Positions 35,981 through 44,986 of a stretch of 64,000 bases of DNA are shown here, piece by piece. Numbering within the stretch: the first letter of the stretch is position 1; each line of letters opens with the position of its first letter. The stretch is from NCBI GenBank assembly GCA_947259375.1, contig CAMYLZ010000019.1:1-64000 (forward strand), in the 5' to 3' direction. Both the position numbers and the translations under genes were made by a program. The stretch comes from an uncultured Parvularculaceae bacterium. Its GTDB lineage: Bacteria; Pseudomonadota; Alphaproteobacteria; Caulobacterales; Parvularculaceae. A model generated the notes under the pieces. The model was given only the letters and a program-made list of their open reading frames with translations, was not told the origin of the DNA and searched no databases.

Positions 35981-37314
35981 TTCTCCACGCTTTTTTCAAC
36001 TCGCCCGTCGCTCATGACAAAGCGAACGTCCAGCACCGTATCGATATTGGTTAGCGGATTCTCCGTCAGCGCAATTAAATCCGCTTCTTTTCCTTGCTCT
36101 ATGCTGCCCGTGCGATCATCGATCTGAAACGCCCTCGCCGCATTGATCGTCGCGGCAGTCAAAGCCGTTCTGGCGGGAATACCTCGCCTCACATATGCGA
36201 CTATTTCATGTGCGTTTTCGCCGTGAGGAAAGACCCCGGCATCAGAGCCAAGGATCAATATCGCTCCGGCCTCATATCCAGCAAGGGCGGGCGGTTCTTC
36301 CTGCTTTAAGGCAAAGAGTTCTTCCAGCACGGGCCGCGGCAGCCACCCCATGCTGCCCTCTTCCAGGGTAGCGGGCGTATCTCCCACAGCCGCATCGAGC
36401 GCATAAATGTGCGGTGAGAAAAACCCGTTATGTTTTTTCAACAGGTCAAAGGTCTCATTGTCAGGAAAGGTCACGGTGTCGACAATCGCGAAACCAGCCT
36501 CAATCGCGGCGTTAACACCGCGCGCACTTGCACGATTATTGCCGCCATCCGAAATAACCACCCGGTTCAATGATTTCGCGGCTGCTGCGATCGCCGTCAT
36601 TTCGTCGTTTGCAAATGTTTGTGCGGGAGAATTCGCCGAAAGCAGACTGCCCGTGGTGTACACATTGATGAAATCTGCGCCGCGAAACACTTGTTCGCGT
36701 ACGGTAAAACGACACTCATCCGGACTATCGCACACCGCTTCCGGACCGGCGACGGTCTCTACCTCATCGCGCAGGCGGCCCGTTCGAGAAAAACCCGTCA
36801 TGGAAACAGGACTTCCCGCCGCCATAATCTCCGGGCCTGAGATGACTCCGGCCTGTATGCTGTCTCGCACCGCATAGACAGCAATCTCGTGAACACGCCT
36901 GCCATTTCCCAGATCCATCACCGTAGTGAAGCCGGCGTCGAGGGCTTTTTTCGCATTTACAGCCCCGCGAATGGTCATATCCGCCGCATTTACCCCCACA
37001 ACCTCGCCAGCGCCGCCGCGTTCATTGGATGTGGTCAAATGAACATGCGTGTCGATGAAGCCCGGCAATATATAATAGTCCGAAAGATCAAAAACTTCCG
37101 CCGTTGCCGCTCCAATATCGGCAGGCGTCAAATACCCATCATCGACGGAAGAAATGTATTTACCGCGAATGACGATTGTTTTTTCGCTCAAAATCATACC
37201 GTCGCTCGTCAATAGAGAGCCGGCGTGAATGATCCTGGTCTTGCCTTGCGCATTCGCAGACGCGAACACCAAAGCAGAAAACGCCAAAATACCGGCAAAC
37301 ACTTTTTCAATCAT
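35977..37314 (-). CDS. Exported amidohydrolase-fold protein lacking several metal ligands (A)
   Basis: A 445-residue protein of the COG1228 (imidazolonepropionase-like) group with a signal peptide ending near FASANAQG. The first metal pair is kept (DTHVHL, H90/H92) and so is the last Asp (GSDAGVFPHG). The carbamylated-Lys position reads FINVYTTG, with Asn at 217. The region normally holding VAVHAHG reads VVISDGG, and the usual SIEHGTF reads IVDTVTF, so the middle His ligands are absent. Hydrolysis by the standard mechanism is doubtful. The stop overlaps the next gene and the start overlaps the S9 gene (ATGA). It probably works with the second amidohydrolase-like protein at 39497. Confidence 0.85.
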   Translation of the reverse strand: MIEKVFAGILAFSALVFASANAQGKTRIIHAGSLLTSDGMILSEKTIVIRGKYISSVDDGYLTPADIGAATAEVFDLSDYYILPGFIDTHVHLTTSNERGGAGEVVGVNAADMTIRGAVNAKKALDAGFTTVMDLGNGRRVHEIAVYAVRDSIQAGVISGPEIMAAGSPVSMTGFSRTGRLRDEVETVAGPEAVCDSPDECRFTVREQVFRGADFINVYTTGSLLSANSPAQTFANDEMTAIAAAAKSLNRVVISDGGNNRASARGVNAAIEAGFAIVDTVTFPDNETFDLLKKHNGFFSPHIYALDAAVGDTPATLEEGSMGWLPRPVLEELFALKQEEPPALAGYEAGAILILGSDAGVFPHGENAHEIVAYVRRGIPARTALTAATINAARAFQIDDRTGSIEQGKEADLIALTENPLTNIDTVLDVRFVMSDGRVEKSVEN

Positions 37315-39494
37315 TCATCTTCTCGCACATGTTCTTTTTGCGTGAGGTGCAAATCCCACCACCGAAAAGTTTGCTCATAGTAATCTTTGAAATTGCTCCG
37401 GCTTCCTCGAACAATACTATGATCTGCCTCCGGATAAATCCGCATCTCAACTTTGCGCCCCATCCGGCGCAACGCCTGATAGGTCCATATACCCTGCTCG
37501 ACCGGCACCTGCATGTCGTTTTCGCCATGCAAGATTAGCAACGGCGCCGTCATTTCATCAGCAAACCAGAATGGCGAGTTTGCATCATAGTCCTGTTTGC
37601 TATGAAAGGGCGTTTTTCCCATCATTAAAAATTCAAGAAGGTCCGCGTCTCTATCCTTTCCAGTCGCCCAACTCATGGAGAGCTCCGACGGCGGGGCGCG
37701 CAATACCGCAGCATCCAGCACATTTGTTTTACCGAGCAAAACCAGACCAGCATATCCGCCAAGGCTGCCGCCTAAAAAACCAACCCTGCCCTTTATATCT
37801 GCATGCTGTTTCGCCGCCGCTATCGCCGGCGGCGCCGATGCGACATAAGCATCATACAATCGTCCCCGTTCAACATATATATCCGGCGCCAGATACGCAT
37901 AGCCGCACGCGACATGAAGTTGCGCGGCCGCGTCAAAACGATCGACCCCATTTGTTTTGCGGCCATATGCCGTAACGACTAAAGGCGTGTCTGTCTTTTT
38001 GTTCCGTTTTTTCGGCGCGTATAGCAGAGCTTTGCGCAGCTCGCCTTTTGAGGTCTCATATTCGATAATCACCGGCTTGACCGAGGTATCCAGCGCCGCG
38101 TTACGAACTGGCGTATCTAGAAATTCAATTGCCCCGGTTTCGACGTCGATTTCGATAAGCGTCTCAAAATGGACGGCCCCGCCTGCGCGCGCAAGAACAC
38201 GCGCGCCATTCGGCGTCAGTATGAAGTCTTGTATTGAAAAACCATCGACTGGAACCAGCCGACGCCGATTGTCGCTTTGGTCAACAATCAAAAGTGCCTC
38301 TGTCAGGGTCTCCAGAGAGCGAACTTGCGCAGCTACCTTGCCTTTGGCTTTTGACCAGCGAACGGAAAGAACCTCAAATCCGTCCCGATGATCGAGGACC
38401 CGGCGGCGCGCGCCGCTCGAAATATCCATAATGTAAAGACTATGCGTGCCAGGCGGCGCATTCAAATAATCGCTTGAGGGAGCCCCCGTCTCGACCGGAT
38501 CTTTCGGCGTGCCCCAATAGGCGATCCCAGCCCCGGCCGCTTCCACGCCGCGCACCGTCACGTCTGTTATTTCTTGACGCTCTCTGGCGCTTGCGCGCGC
38601 CATATCAAACGTCAAAAAGCTATTGCCTTGCTGAAACAGGCCAATCTCATCGGAAATCCAGGATATGAAATCAGCATCCGCCGGAGGGTTGATCCGCGAC
38701 GTTGCAGCCCCCTCCGGGTCAAACAGATGCATCCGGCGCGGCCGAAAAAAGGCATCGCCGATATATTTTCCGGACGCTGTCAAATCCGCTGCTGCATAAT
38801 ATATGCGCTTACCATCCGGGCTTAATTGAATATCGCGTAGCGCCTCAGACGCGCCCACAACGCGTGTTTCACCGGTTTTGACATCCAGGACCGACAATCG
38901 GCGAAGCATATCGTCCCGATAATGATGGTCCAGCTGGTTTTCGCCAGACGCATAGCCTAATGTAAAAGGACGCTGCTCATTCTCAGCTGTCTTAACGCTA
39001 TCTGACGCTGTGAAAATTACTTGGGAACTGTCCGGCATCCAGATCGGCGAAAAATGGCGCGCCTTCAACTGCGCGACATCGCCTGGAGCGGCAATACGCA
39101 ATCGCTCTGTCAGTCCACCCTCGTCATATTGGGCGATGACCAGTTGTCGCCCAGGGCCCAGCCCGTCGAAATAGGCGAGCATGGAGCCGTCTGGCGACCA
39201 AACGGGATCATGGATGCCGCGCGCCTCGCCCATTTTCACCGATTGCTCGCCACGACGCAGCCACAATGAACCAGTCGGCTTGTGAGAACGCACCAGCGCA
39301 TCATCGTCCCAACGCGTGGTTAGGAAAACAATCGCATCACCTTGAGGACGCAGATGCGGGCCCGATATCATGCGATCCGCGGAAAGAATGCTGTCAAGGC
39401 TTCGCGACAGGGTTTCGCAAGCCGCTTCAACATTCTTGACGGTCGCCAGCGCTACGAGCAACAAGGCCATGAAACGCAGAAACAGCCATGACAT
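37311..39494 (-). CDS. Exported S9 (prolyl-oligopeptidase-type) peptidase
   Basis: A 727-residue protein. The signal peptide is about 1-24, ending VKNVEAAC. A WD-like beta-propeller (about 30-470) with SPDG-type blades precedes an alpha/beta-hydrolase domain. The triad is complete: Ser in GFLGGSLGGYAGL (about 573), Asp in HGENDMQVP and His in EADHSIVRG. It resembles dipeptidyl aminopeptidase/acylaminoacyl peptidase and the AtxE-like isopeptidases, but no lasso-peptide genes are nearby. It lies 2 bp after one amidohydrolase-like gene and overlaps the next by 4 bp. The likely role is cleavage of an imported peptide. Its intact triad contrasts with the degenerate neighbours. Confidence 0.9.
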   Translation of the reverse strand: MSWLFLRFMALLLVALATVKNVEAACETLSRSLDSILSADRMISGPHLRPQGDAIVFLTTRWDDDALVRSHKPTGSLWLRRGEQSVKMGEARGIHDPVWSPDGSMLAYFDGLGPGRQLVIAQYDEGGLTERLRIAAPGDVAQLKARHFSPIWMPDSSQVIFTASDSVKTAENEQRPFTLGYASGENQLDHHYRDDMLRRLSVLDVKTGETRVVGASEALRDIQLSPDGKRIYYAAADLTASGKYIGDAFFRPRRMHLFDPEGAATSRINPPADADFISWISDEIGLFQQGNSFLTFDMARASARERQEITDVTVRGVEAAGAGIAYWGTPKDPVETGAPSSDYLNAPPGTHSLYIMDISSGARRRVLDHRDGFEVLSVRWSKAKGKVAAQVRSLETLTEALLIVDQSDNRRRLVPVDGFSIQDFILTPNGARVLARAGGAVHFETLIEIDVETGAIEFLDTPVRNAALDTSVKPVIIEYETSKGELRKALLYAPKKRNKKTDTPLVVTAYGRKTNGVDRFDAAAQLHVACGYAYLAPDIYVERGRLYDAYVASAPPAIAAAKQHADIKGRVGFLGGSLGGYAGLVLLGKTNVLDAAVLRAPPSELSMSWATGKDRDADLLEFLMMGKTPFHSKQDYDANSPFWFADEMTAPLLILHGENDMQVPVEQGIWTYQALRRMGRKVEMRIYPEADHSIVRGSRSNFKDYYEQTFRWWDLHLTQKEHVREDE

Positions 39495-39496
39495 TT

Positions 39497-40885
39497 CTAA
39501 GGCGACTCCTGGCGAATAATGACGCCGCCCTTCATAACGAACACCGGCGCTTTCAGTTGGGACACGTCATCAATTGGACTGCCGCGCACCGCGATAAGGT
39601 CCGCATATTTGCCGACCTCCAAAGAACCGACATCGCTTTTCCATCCAATCGCGTCTGCTGCATTTATAGTCGCCGTCTTAATCGCTTCAGCCGACGACAT
39701 GCCGTGGTCGACCATCTCCTCAAACTGTAGCGCATTCATCCCATGAGGGCGCCAGCCTGCGTCCGTACCGAATGCAATTTTGACATTGCGAGCGAGCGCC
39801 ATGCGAAAACTCTTCGTCATTCCTTCGTAGATCGCCAGGTTTTCTTCACGCCATTTGCGATCAAAGGGCAGATTCGGATCTTCCGCCATCTCCCTCACCG
39901 TTTGAGCCGCACCCAGCGTCGGGATATAGTAAGCGCCATTGCGCTTTATAATGCGCAAGGCATCGTCATCTAAAAACGTTCCGTGCACAACCGCATCAAA
40001 ATTCGCACGCATCGGCAATTCGATCGACGGCGTTGAAAACGCTGAAGCGGTCACTTTCCTTCCTAAGCGGTGAGCGGCTTCTCGTATTGCAACGAGTTCT
40101 TCGAAGTCGAACGTCGATTGCGTGTTTCGCGTTAAATCAATGGTTGTCGAAACTTTGATCGTATCTGCGCCGCGCGCGACCTCAGCGCGAACGGCGCGCT
40201 GGCAGTCTGACGGCCCGTTGCAAATTGCAGTGCTTGCAAAGAGCGGCTCGATATCCTTGCGAAACGGCTTGCGCAGGCCGCCGCCAGTAGGCCGGATGAT
40301 CTCACCCGCAACCTGCATGCGTGGGCCCGCGATCAATCCGTTGTTGATCGCGTCGCGGACAGCGAACACCGACTCGCCGTCATGGCCCATATCGCGAATG
40401 GTGGTGAAGCCGGCATACAAGGTTCGTTCCGCATGCACCATAGCGCGCACGGTAAGGTCGCCTTCACTCCATTGCGTCAGGCGTTCTGTGCGCGACGCCA
40501 TTCCTCTTTGACTTTGAATGTGGGTTTGCACATCGATCAAGCCAGGTAATACAAAACAACAGCCAAGATCAACGATGTCCGATGCATTGAGGCCGAACTG
40601 CTCCAGCGCGGGCGCCCCATCATCGTCCGATGCTGAAAAGTCAGGAACGATTTGCGCTATTCGCTCTTCCTCAATGATGAACAGAACATTGCGCTGAACG
40701 TCCTCACCCGCGATCAGAAGAGCCTCGCCGGCGAACAAAGCTTTTACATTGCGCGCTGACGAATTGATGGTCGGCCCATCCGCCGCCAGCGCGGACGCAC
40801 ACCAACCAACCCCGACAAGATTTATCAAGGCGAGACGGAACCCTTTCCCGATCAGGCACGATAAAAAAGTATGAATTCTCGCCAC
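39497..40885 (-). CDS. Exported amidohydrolase-fold protein lacking several metal ligands (B)
   Basis: A 462-residue COG1228-type protein. The start is a GTG at 40885 with AAGGGG 5 nt upstream; a signal peptide (GVGWCASALAAD) follows. The first metal pair is broken: DVQTH has Gln at 120 in place of His, with H122 kept. The Lys is kept in TIKVSTT (K244), as are H301 in VVHGTF and the last Asp in GTDAGWRPHG. The VAVHAHG-type position reads VTASAFS, so that ligand is lost. The ligands missing here differ from those missing in the paralogue at 35977. It lies 2 bp before the S9 gene. The 293-bp upstream gap contains a hairpin after the TonB receptor and no gene. Confidence 0.85.
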   Translation of the reverse strand: MARIHTFLSCLIGKGFRLALINLVGVGWCASALAADGPTINSSARNVKALFAGEALLIAGEDVQRNVLFIIEEERIAQIVPDFSASDDDGAPALEQFGLNASDIVDLGCCFVLPGLIDVQTHIQSQRGMASRTERLTQWSEGDLTVRAMVHAERTLYAGFTTIRDMGHDGESVFAVRDAINNGLIAGPRMQVAGEIIRPTGGGLRKPFRKDIEPLFASTAICNGPSDCQRAVRAEVARGADTIKVSTTIDLTRNTQSTFDFEELVAIREAAHRLGRKVTASAFSTPSIELPMRANFDAVVHGTFLDDDALRIIKRNGAYYIPTLGAAQTVREMAEDPNLPFDRKWREENLAIYEGMTKSFRMALARNVKIAFGTDAGWRPHGMNALQFEEMVDHGMSSAEAIKTATINAADAIGWKSDVGSLEVGKYADLIAVRGSPIDDVSQLKAPVFVMKGGVIIRQESP

Positions 40886-41136
40886 TGACGCCCCTTTAAC
40901 ACCTTACCGCATTAAAAAACCAAAACCGCCGCGGTGATTAAAATCGCAAATGTGCGGCATGGAACAAAACTTTCCATTGGCGCTTAACGAACACAATTTC
41001 CACCAGTCCGGCCGAGCGCTTCTCCGCGCCCTCAGGTATCTGCCCCGATGAACCGGGCCCATGCTCGCGCACTGTCCCGGGCAATAGTAGAATAACACTC
41101 AGCTGCGACCGGACCAACCGCCTCGCCGCCTTTGAT

Positions 41137-41163
41137 AAGCGCGTCGGATTGACCGACGCGCTT
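41137..41163 (-). terminator. Hairpin after the second TonB receptor
   Basis: An 11-bp stem (AAGCGCGTCGG and its complement) with a 5-nt loop sits 16 bp after the receptor stop; the T-tract is short. It fits partial termination, leaving the downstream genes at a lower level or on a separate promoter in the 293-bp gap. Confidence 0.55.
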
Positions 41164-41178
41164 TTCTCAAAAGGGTAA

Positions 41179-43470
41179 TTAGAAATTATATCCTGCGCGA
41201 ACACCCAACGTCCTCGGCCGGGCCGTGAAGAACGCCAAGATATTCGTCACTTCATTGATCGCGTCATTTTGCGTGCGTTTATCAAACGCATTCTCGACAA
41301 ATCCTTCAAGGGTCCACCGTTCATGTTCAATTGCGACCCTGAAATCGACGATCGAATAAGATTCCAGCGACACATTGAACGGATCGCGGTTGCCCGCAAT
41401 ACGCGTGTTTGACCCGTCGGAATATTCGTAATCAATGCGTGCTCGCGCGTCGATGTCATTTACGAGCGGCCACGTATACTGTACCGACGCGCTCCCCGTC
41501 CAGTTCGGCACATTGTTGATTTTGTCTCCGTCGCGGCCTTCTGAAGGCGATGGCGGAAAATTCAGCGGCGGCGCATTTTCGGTCAGACGCGCATTGGCCC
41601 AGCCGAGGGCGCCGGTGAATTCCAGACCTGACACCGGCTCGGCGAAAATTTCGAGCTCCAAACCGTCAACACGCGCCTTGCCGGCATTGGTGAAAAATTC
41701 GATACCGCCGACTTCGCTCACGGTCTCAAGCTGTATGTCCGACCAGAGTAGCGAATAGAATGTGGCGTTCACATTCAGGCGGTTTTCGAAAAAGCTCGTC
41801 TTCGTCCCACCCTCAAAATTCCACAAGGTGTCAGACCCGAAAGTCTCTGGAATGTCGAAAAGGTCGCCAAACGCATTCAAATTTAACCCGCCCCGGCGAA
41901 AGCCCTGCGAAGCGGTCGCGTAGACCATTATCTCATCGGTCAGATCATACGATGTATTGAATTTCAAAATGAAACTGTCGTCACCACCTGATTTTGTCGG
42001 ATTTGGACCGGTCGGCGGACCGAAGAACGGCACCACCGCATTTTCGTCTGTAACAAAATTGAAATCCGCATACCGAGCACCGACGGTCAAATTCCACCTA
42101 TCCGACAGATCATAACTGATCTCTCCAAATAGCGCGACCTCGTCAAATTCGCGATCACGGACCACTGACAGGATTGACGGGCTTGCTTCATTAATCTCGC
42201 CATCACTGCCGACGGTGAAAACATTTGACGCGGAATCAAGACGCTCTTGCTGATAGAACGCCCCGGTCAAAATCTGGAAAGGCCCTTCAAAATCGGAATT
42301 GAAGCGGACTTCACTCGACCAGACCCGCCTGTCTTCCGGGAAGGAAGACACAGCCTTTATCGGCACGCCGAAGAAGACAAGAATTGGCGTTGAATCGAAG
42401 TTAAACTCAATTTCGCGACCATAATAATTGGTCGTTGCGACAAGCGAGCCAAACCCCAAGTCGATTTCACCGGTGAGCGAGTAGATCCGAGCATCATCGC
42501 TACGGCTATTCACCGTGAAATCGCTGTTTTGCAAATCATCCGTAATGGAAAACGGCGCCTCGCCCGGGAAGAGCAAAGCGTCATCCCCTGCGCGATTAAA
42601 GCGCGAGCTATCGCCAATTTCCTGGTTTTGCAACATGACCATGCCGGTGATGGAAAGTGCGTCATTCGGCTGAAATGACAAAGTTGCTCGAAAACCCGAT
42701 GTCTCTTCATCGTTGATGTTTTCATTGCCCAGACGAATATTATCAATGTAGCCGCCGTTATCGACGTGCCAGCCCGCAACGCGCAGCCCCAGGACATCGG
42801 TGACGAGAGGTAAATTGACATACCCGTTTACATCAAAATTGTCGCCGCCGAAGCGCGTGGATCCGTAACCGGCCTGCACGCTGCCGGATATCTCATCCAG
42901 AACCGGCGCAGCGGGGATTATTCGTATCGTCCCGCCTAGAGCGCTGGCGCCATACAGCGTGCCTTGCGGCCCGCGCAAAATTTCAATGCGCTCAAGATCG
43001 ATGAGTTTGAAATCGACGTTTCTTCCCCCGCCTTCCCCATCATTGAACGCGGTGATGTTGGCCTCTCCAAAATACACTGCCGTGGTAGCCGCACCTGTTG
43101 AAACCAATCCTCTCGTGACGATTGTTTTCTCCCCTGGACCGAGATCCCGGAAGGAAACGCCCGGCACTTGCCGGACCCAATCTTCAAATTGAACAATATT
43201 TGCGTCTCGCAGATTTTCTCCGGTCAACGCGCGAATGCTCGTCGGCACATCCTGAATATCTTCCGCACCGCGCTTGCTAGCGGTTACGACAATTCTGTCG
43301 CCATATGATTCCCCCCCGGCATTTTCCTGAGCGAAGACCGGTGCTCCTGACAAAAGAGCCAGATACGAAACTGTTGCACCGAGCATTTTTTTTGAGCGCT
43401 TCAAGCCGACAAAGGCGCGACGCGCCGGTTCATGATGCTTTTCCAAACTACATACCTCACTATTGCACAT
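41179..43470 (-). CDS. TonB-dependent receptor (iron/peptide-type)
   Basis: A 763-residue receptor from ATG 43470. The frame opens earlier at 43491; GGGGA lies 6 nt before 43470. A TTG start 24 nt further in, with GAGG ahead of it, is also possible. The signal peptide core is MLGATVSYLALLSGAPVFAQ. The plug domain contains VTASKRGAEDIQDVPTSIRAL, EDWVRQVPGVSF and ILRGPQGTLYGASALGGTIRI; the chain ends GVRAGYNF. It differs in subtype from the receptor at 23596. Genes downstream in the same direction (two amidohydrolase-like proteins, S9 peptidase, TPR-sulfotransferase) suggest a peptide-like ligand (inference). Confidence 0.92.
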   Translation of the reverse strand: MCNSEVCSLEKHHEPARRAFVGLKRSKKMLGATVSYLALLSGAPVFAQENAGGESYGDRIVVTASKRGAEDIQDVPTSIRALTGENLRDANIVQFEDWVRQVPGVSFRDLGPGEKTIVTRGLVSTGAATTAVYFGEANITAFNDGEGGGRNVDFKLIDLERIEILRGPQGTLYGASALGGTIRIIPAAPVLDEISGSVQAGYGSTRFGGDNFDVNGYVNLPLVTDVLGLRVAGWHVDNGGYIDNIRLGNENINDEETSGFRATLSFQPNDALSITGMVMLQNQEIGDSSRFNRAGDDALLFPGEAPFSITDDLQNSDFTVNSRSDDARIYSLTGEIDLGFGSLVATTNYYGREIEFNFDSTPILVFFGVPIKAVSSFPEDRRVWSSEVRFNSDFEGPFQILTGAFYQQERLDSASNVFTVGSDGEINEASPSILSVVRDREFDEVALFGEISYDLSDRWNLTVGARYADFNFVTDENAVVPFFGPPTGPNPTKSGGDDSFILKFNTSYDLTDEIMVYATASQGFRRGGLNLNAFGDLFDIPETFGSDTLWNFEGGTKTSFFENRLNVNATFYSLLWSDIQLETVSEVGGIEFFTNAGKARVDGLELEIFAEPVSGLEFTGALGWANARLTENAPPLNFPPSPSEGRDGDKINNVPNWTGSASVQYTWPLVNDIDARARIDYEYSDGSNTRIAGNRDPFNVSLESYSIVDFRVAIEHERWTLEGFVENAFDKRTQNDAINEVTNILAFFTARPRTLGVRAGYNF

Positions 43471-43514
43471 TACGCGTCCCCAGCGTCGCATTGCGCGCGC
43501 CTCCCGATCATAAA

Positions 43515-43540
43515 ATTATATACATTTACATATTTCGCAA
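43515..43540 (-). promoter_or_regulatory. Promoter candidate for the second TonB receptor
   Basis: On the minus strand, TTGCGA and TATAAT are separated by only 14 bp in an AT-rich stretch, 45-70 bp upstream of ATG 43470. The -10 is a full match but the spacing is short, so the -35 may be misplaced. Confidence 0.3.
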
Positions 43541-44251
43541 GTTTTTTCTGCGCTAGCAATCTGTATTGGTACGGAAAATGTCCGAATTGACACCGCTGCA
43601 TTCGCAAGAAAAAACACCAGGCGGAAGGCCCTTGTTCAATCGCTGACGGTTGCGGCGAAGCTGAAGGCAGGAAATGAACACCGGCCCTCCGATCATGTCG
43701 GGCGGCGATGCAGCGCGGACCATCAGCCGCTCAATCGTGGAGCTGGCGCGTTGTGAATGTGGCGCAGGAACAAGGAGACGCACGCTTGATTGCGACGGCG
43801 CTCCCGTGGCATGGTGGTTGCGGCAGCGTCAACCCTAAGGTCGATCCGGATACGCCCCAACTTGCAGTCTGATCTTCAGAGGCGGCTTTGCGGTCTTTAG
43901 CTGAACCCTTGCGGCCAGTGATGTCCAGCGCAACCTGCAACAATTTCTTTCGTCGCGCCGATTTTGGCCATTTGACCCACCCCACGAAAATTTCCTTGTC
44001 GAGGGTTGAAGTTTTCTGCTGCAAAATTCACAGCCGGGCATCGAGCGGAAGCAAAAGGACTTCGCAAAACCTGCAGATGCGCAAGCGCGTTGATCGTCAC
44101 CACTCCCGATTACGCCGGTGACCGAAAGTATCCCAGGGTTTGCATTCAATGTAACCGCAGATCCGGCTTTAAAGATCCGTTTCAGCATCGCAAAACAATC
44201 TTATTGATTGGCTTGGTGCGGCTGCGCCAGAAACCAGACTGAAAGTAGTTC
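43541..44251. other. About 0.7 kb without a supported gene
   Basis: Both strands carry only short frames (under 120 codons) without ribosome sites, signal peptides or recognisable motifs. No transposase or integrase motif was seen. Its place next to a tRNA gene and a tRNA-like relic makes decayed foreign DNA possible, but nothing shows it directly. Confidence 0.5.
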
Positions 44252-44342
44252 TGGCGGACAGAGAGGGGTCTGAACCCCCGCGCGCCTCCGGCGCGCAATT
44301 CTAAAAACGAGAGTTCGGACAAGCTTTCTCGCGGATGCGTCC
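44252..44342 (-). pseudogene. tRNA-Ser-like relic (91 nt)
   Basis: The 3' part copies the adjacent tRNA-Ser: 18 bases (44250-44267) are identical, including the CCA end and acceptor strand. A T-arm (GGGGG-TTCAGAC-CCCTC) and a long variable-arm-like hairpin (GCGCGCC-GGA-GGCGCGC) are present. The 5' end begins GGACGCA, which pairs with TCTGTCC except for one mismatch and a G-U. The D-arm is not recognisable, the T-loop differs from TTCGAAT, and the anticodon loop lacks T33. It has the same length as the true gene, so a decayed duplicate is likely. Confidence 0.5.
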
Positions 44343-44365
44343 GTTCTTGTCTTGGAAAGAAACTC

Positions 44366-44455
44366 TGGCGGACAGAGAGGGATTCGAACCCTCGAGACGG
44401 TTGCCCGCCTACACGCGTTCCAGGCGTGCGCCTTCGACCACTCGGCCACCTGTCC
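44366..44455 (-). tRNA. tRNA-Ser (anticodon GGA)
   Basis: A 90-nt gene with encoded CCA. The acceptor strand is GGACAGG paired with TCTGTCC (one G-U), followed by TGGCCGAGTGG of the D-arm and an anticodon loop CTGGAAC giving GGA. The long class II variable arm and the T-arm GAGGG-TTCGAAT-CCCTC follow. All features are canonical for bacterial tRNA-Ser. Confidence 0.96.
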
Positions 44456-44658
44456 GGTCAAAAGAGGGCCGGGAATACCAAGGCGCCCGCCCGCGCGCAA
44501 GACTTAAATCCCCGGCGCGCATCAGAGGCCGCACCGCCGCGCCGGGCGGCGCATATTTGCCGGCCGCCCAGATGATCGCCCCTGAGGGTTGGCGCCGCGC
44601 CCGCTCGCGGGTTATCCTCAAAAGACTGTTTTGCATTAACCATTTGAGGGGGCCAGCA

Positions 44659-44931
44659 ATGGCGGCGTTTCGGTTTTTTGCGTGGGTGTTGGTGGCGCTG
44701 GCCATCGCTTTGTTGGGTGCGGACGGCGTTTCCTCGCTGGAATCCGGTGAGCCGGTGATGCGGACGACGGAATCTGTGCTCGCCCTTATCGGCGTCAATG
44801 CCGGCGCCCTCGCCGACAATGCGCCGGGCGGCGTTTCACAGGCCATCAGCACGATTATGGGCCTGCCGCTCTGGGGCGTCATCGGCGTTATCGGCGTCGT
44901 ATTGACGCTGATTTTCCGCCCGATGGATTAA
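44659..44931 (+). CDS. Small two-helix membrane protein, unknown function
   Basis: A 90-residue protein from ATG 44659, which has AGGGGG 7 nt upstream. The frame runs back to 44335, but that would cross the tRNA gene, so the inner start is clear. Two membrane segments are visible: about 5-22 (FFAWVLVALAIALLGAD) and 68-86 (LPLWGVIGVIGVVLTLIF). The short loop between them is Gly/Ala-rich with ESVLALIGVNAGALADN. I do not recognise the family. It is isolated between tRNA-Ser and the convergent TerC gene. Confidence 0.75.
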   Translation: MAAFRFFAWVLVALAIALLGADGVSSLESGEPVMRTTESVLALIGVNAGALADNAPGGVSQAISTIMGLPLWGVIGVIGVVLTLIFRPMD

Positions 44932-44986
44932 TCAACGACAGCGTTCGCGCTTTTCAGGCATCGGGCCAGCGTTGCGCCGCCTTGCG

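Noticed and set aside
37311-39494. Lasso-peptide isopeptidase (AtxE-like) with a lasso cluster
   Set aside because: The S9 fold and the TonB receptor fit, but no precursor, cyclase or leader peptidase genes were seen in the window.
43541-44251. Decayed transposase or integrase
   Set aside because: The site next to a tRNA raised the idea, but no frame showed DDE or tyrosine-recombinase motifs or terminal repeats.
44335-44658. N-terminal extension of the small membrane protein gene
   Set aside because: It would run across tRNA-Ser, and a clear ribosome site marks ATG 44659.
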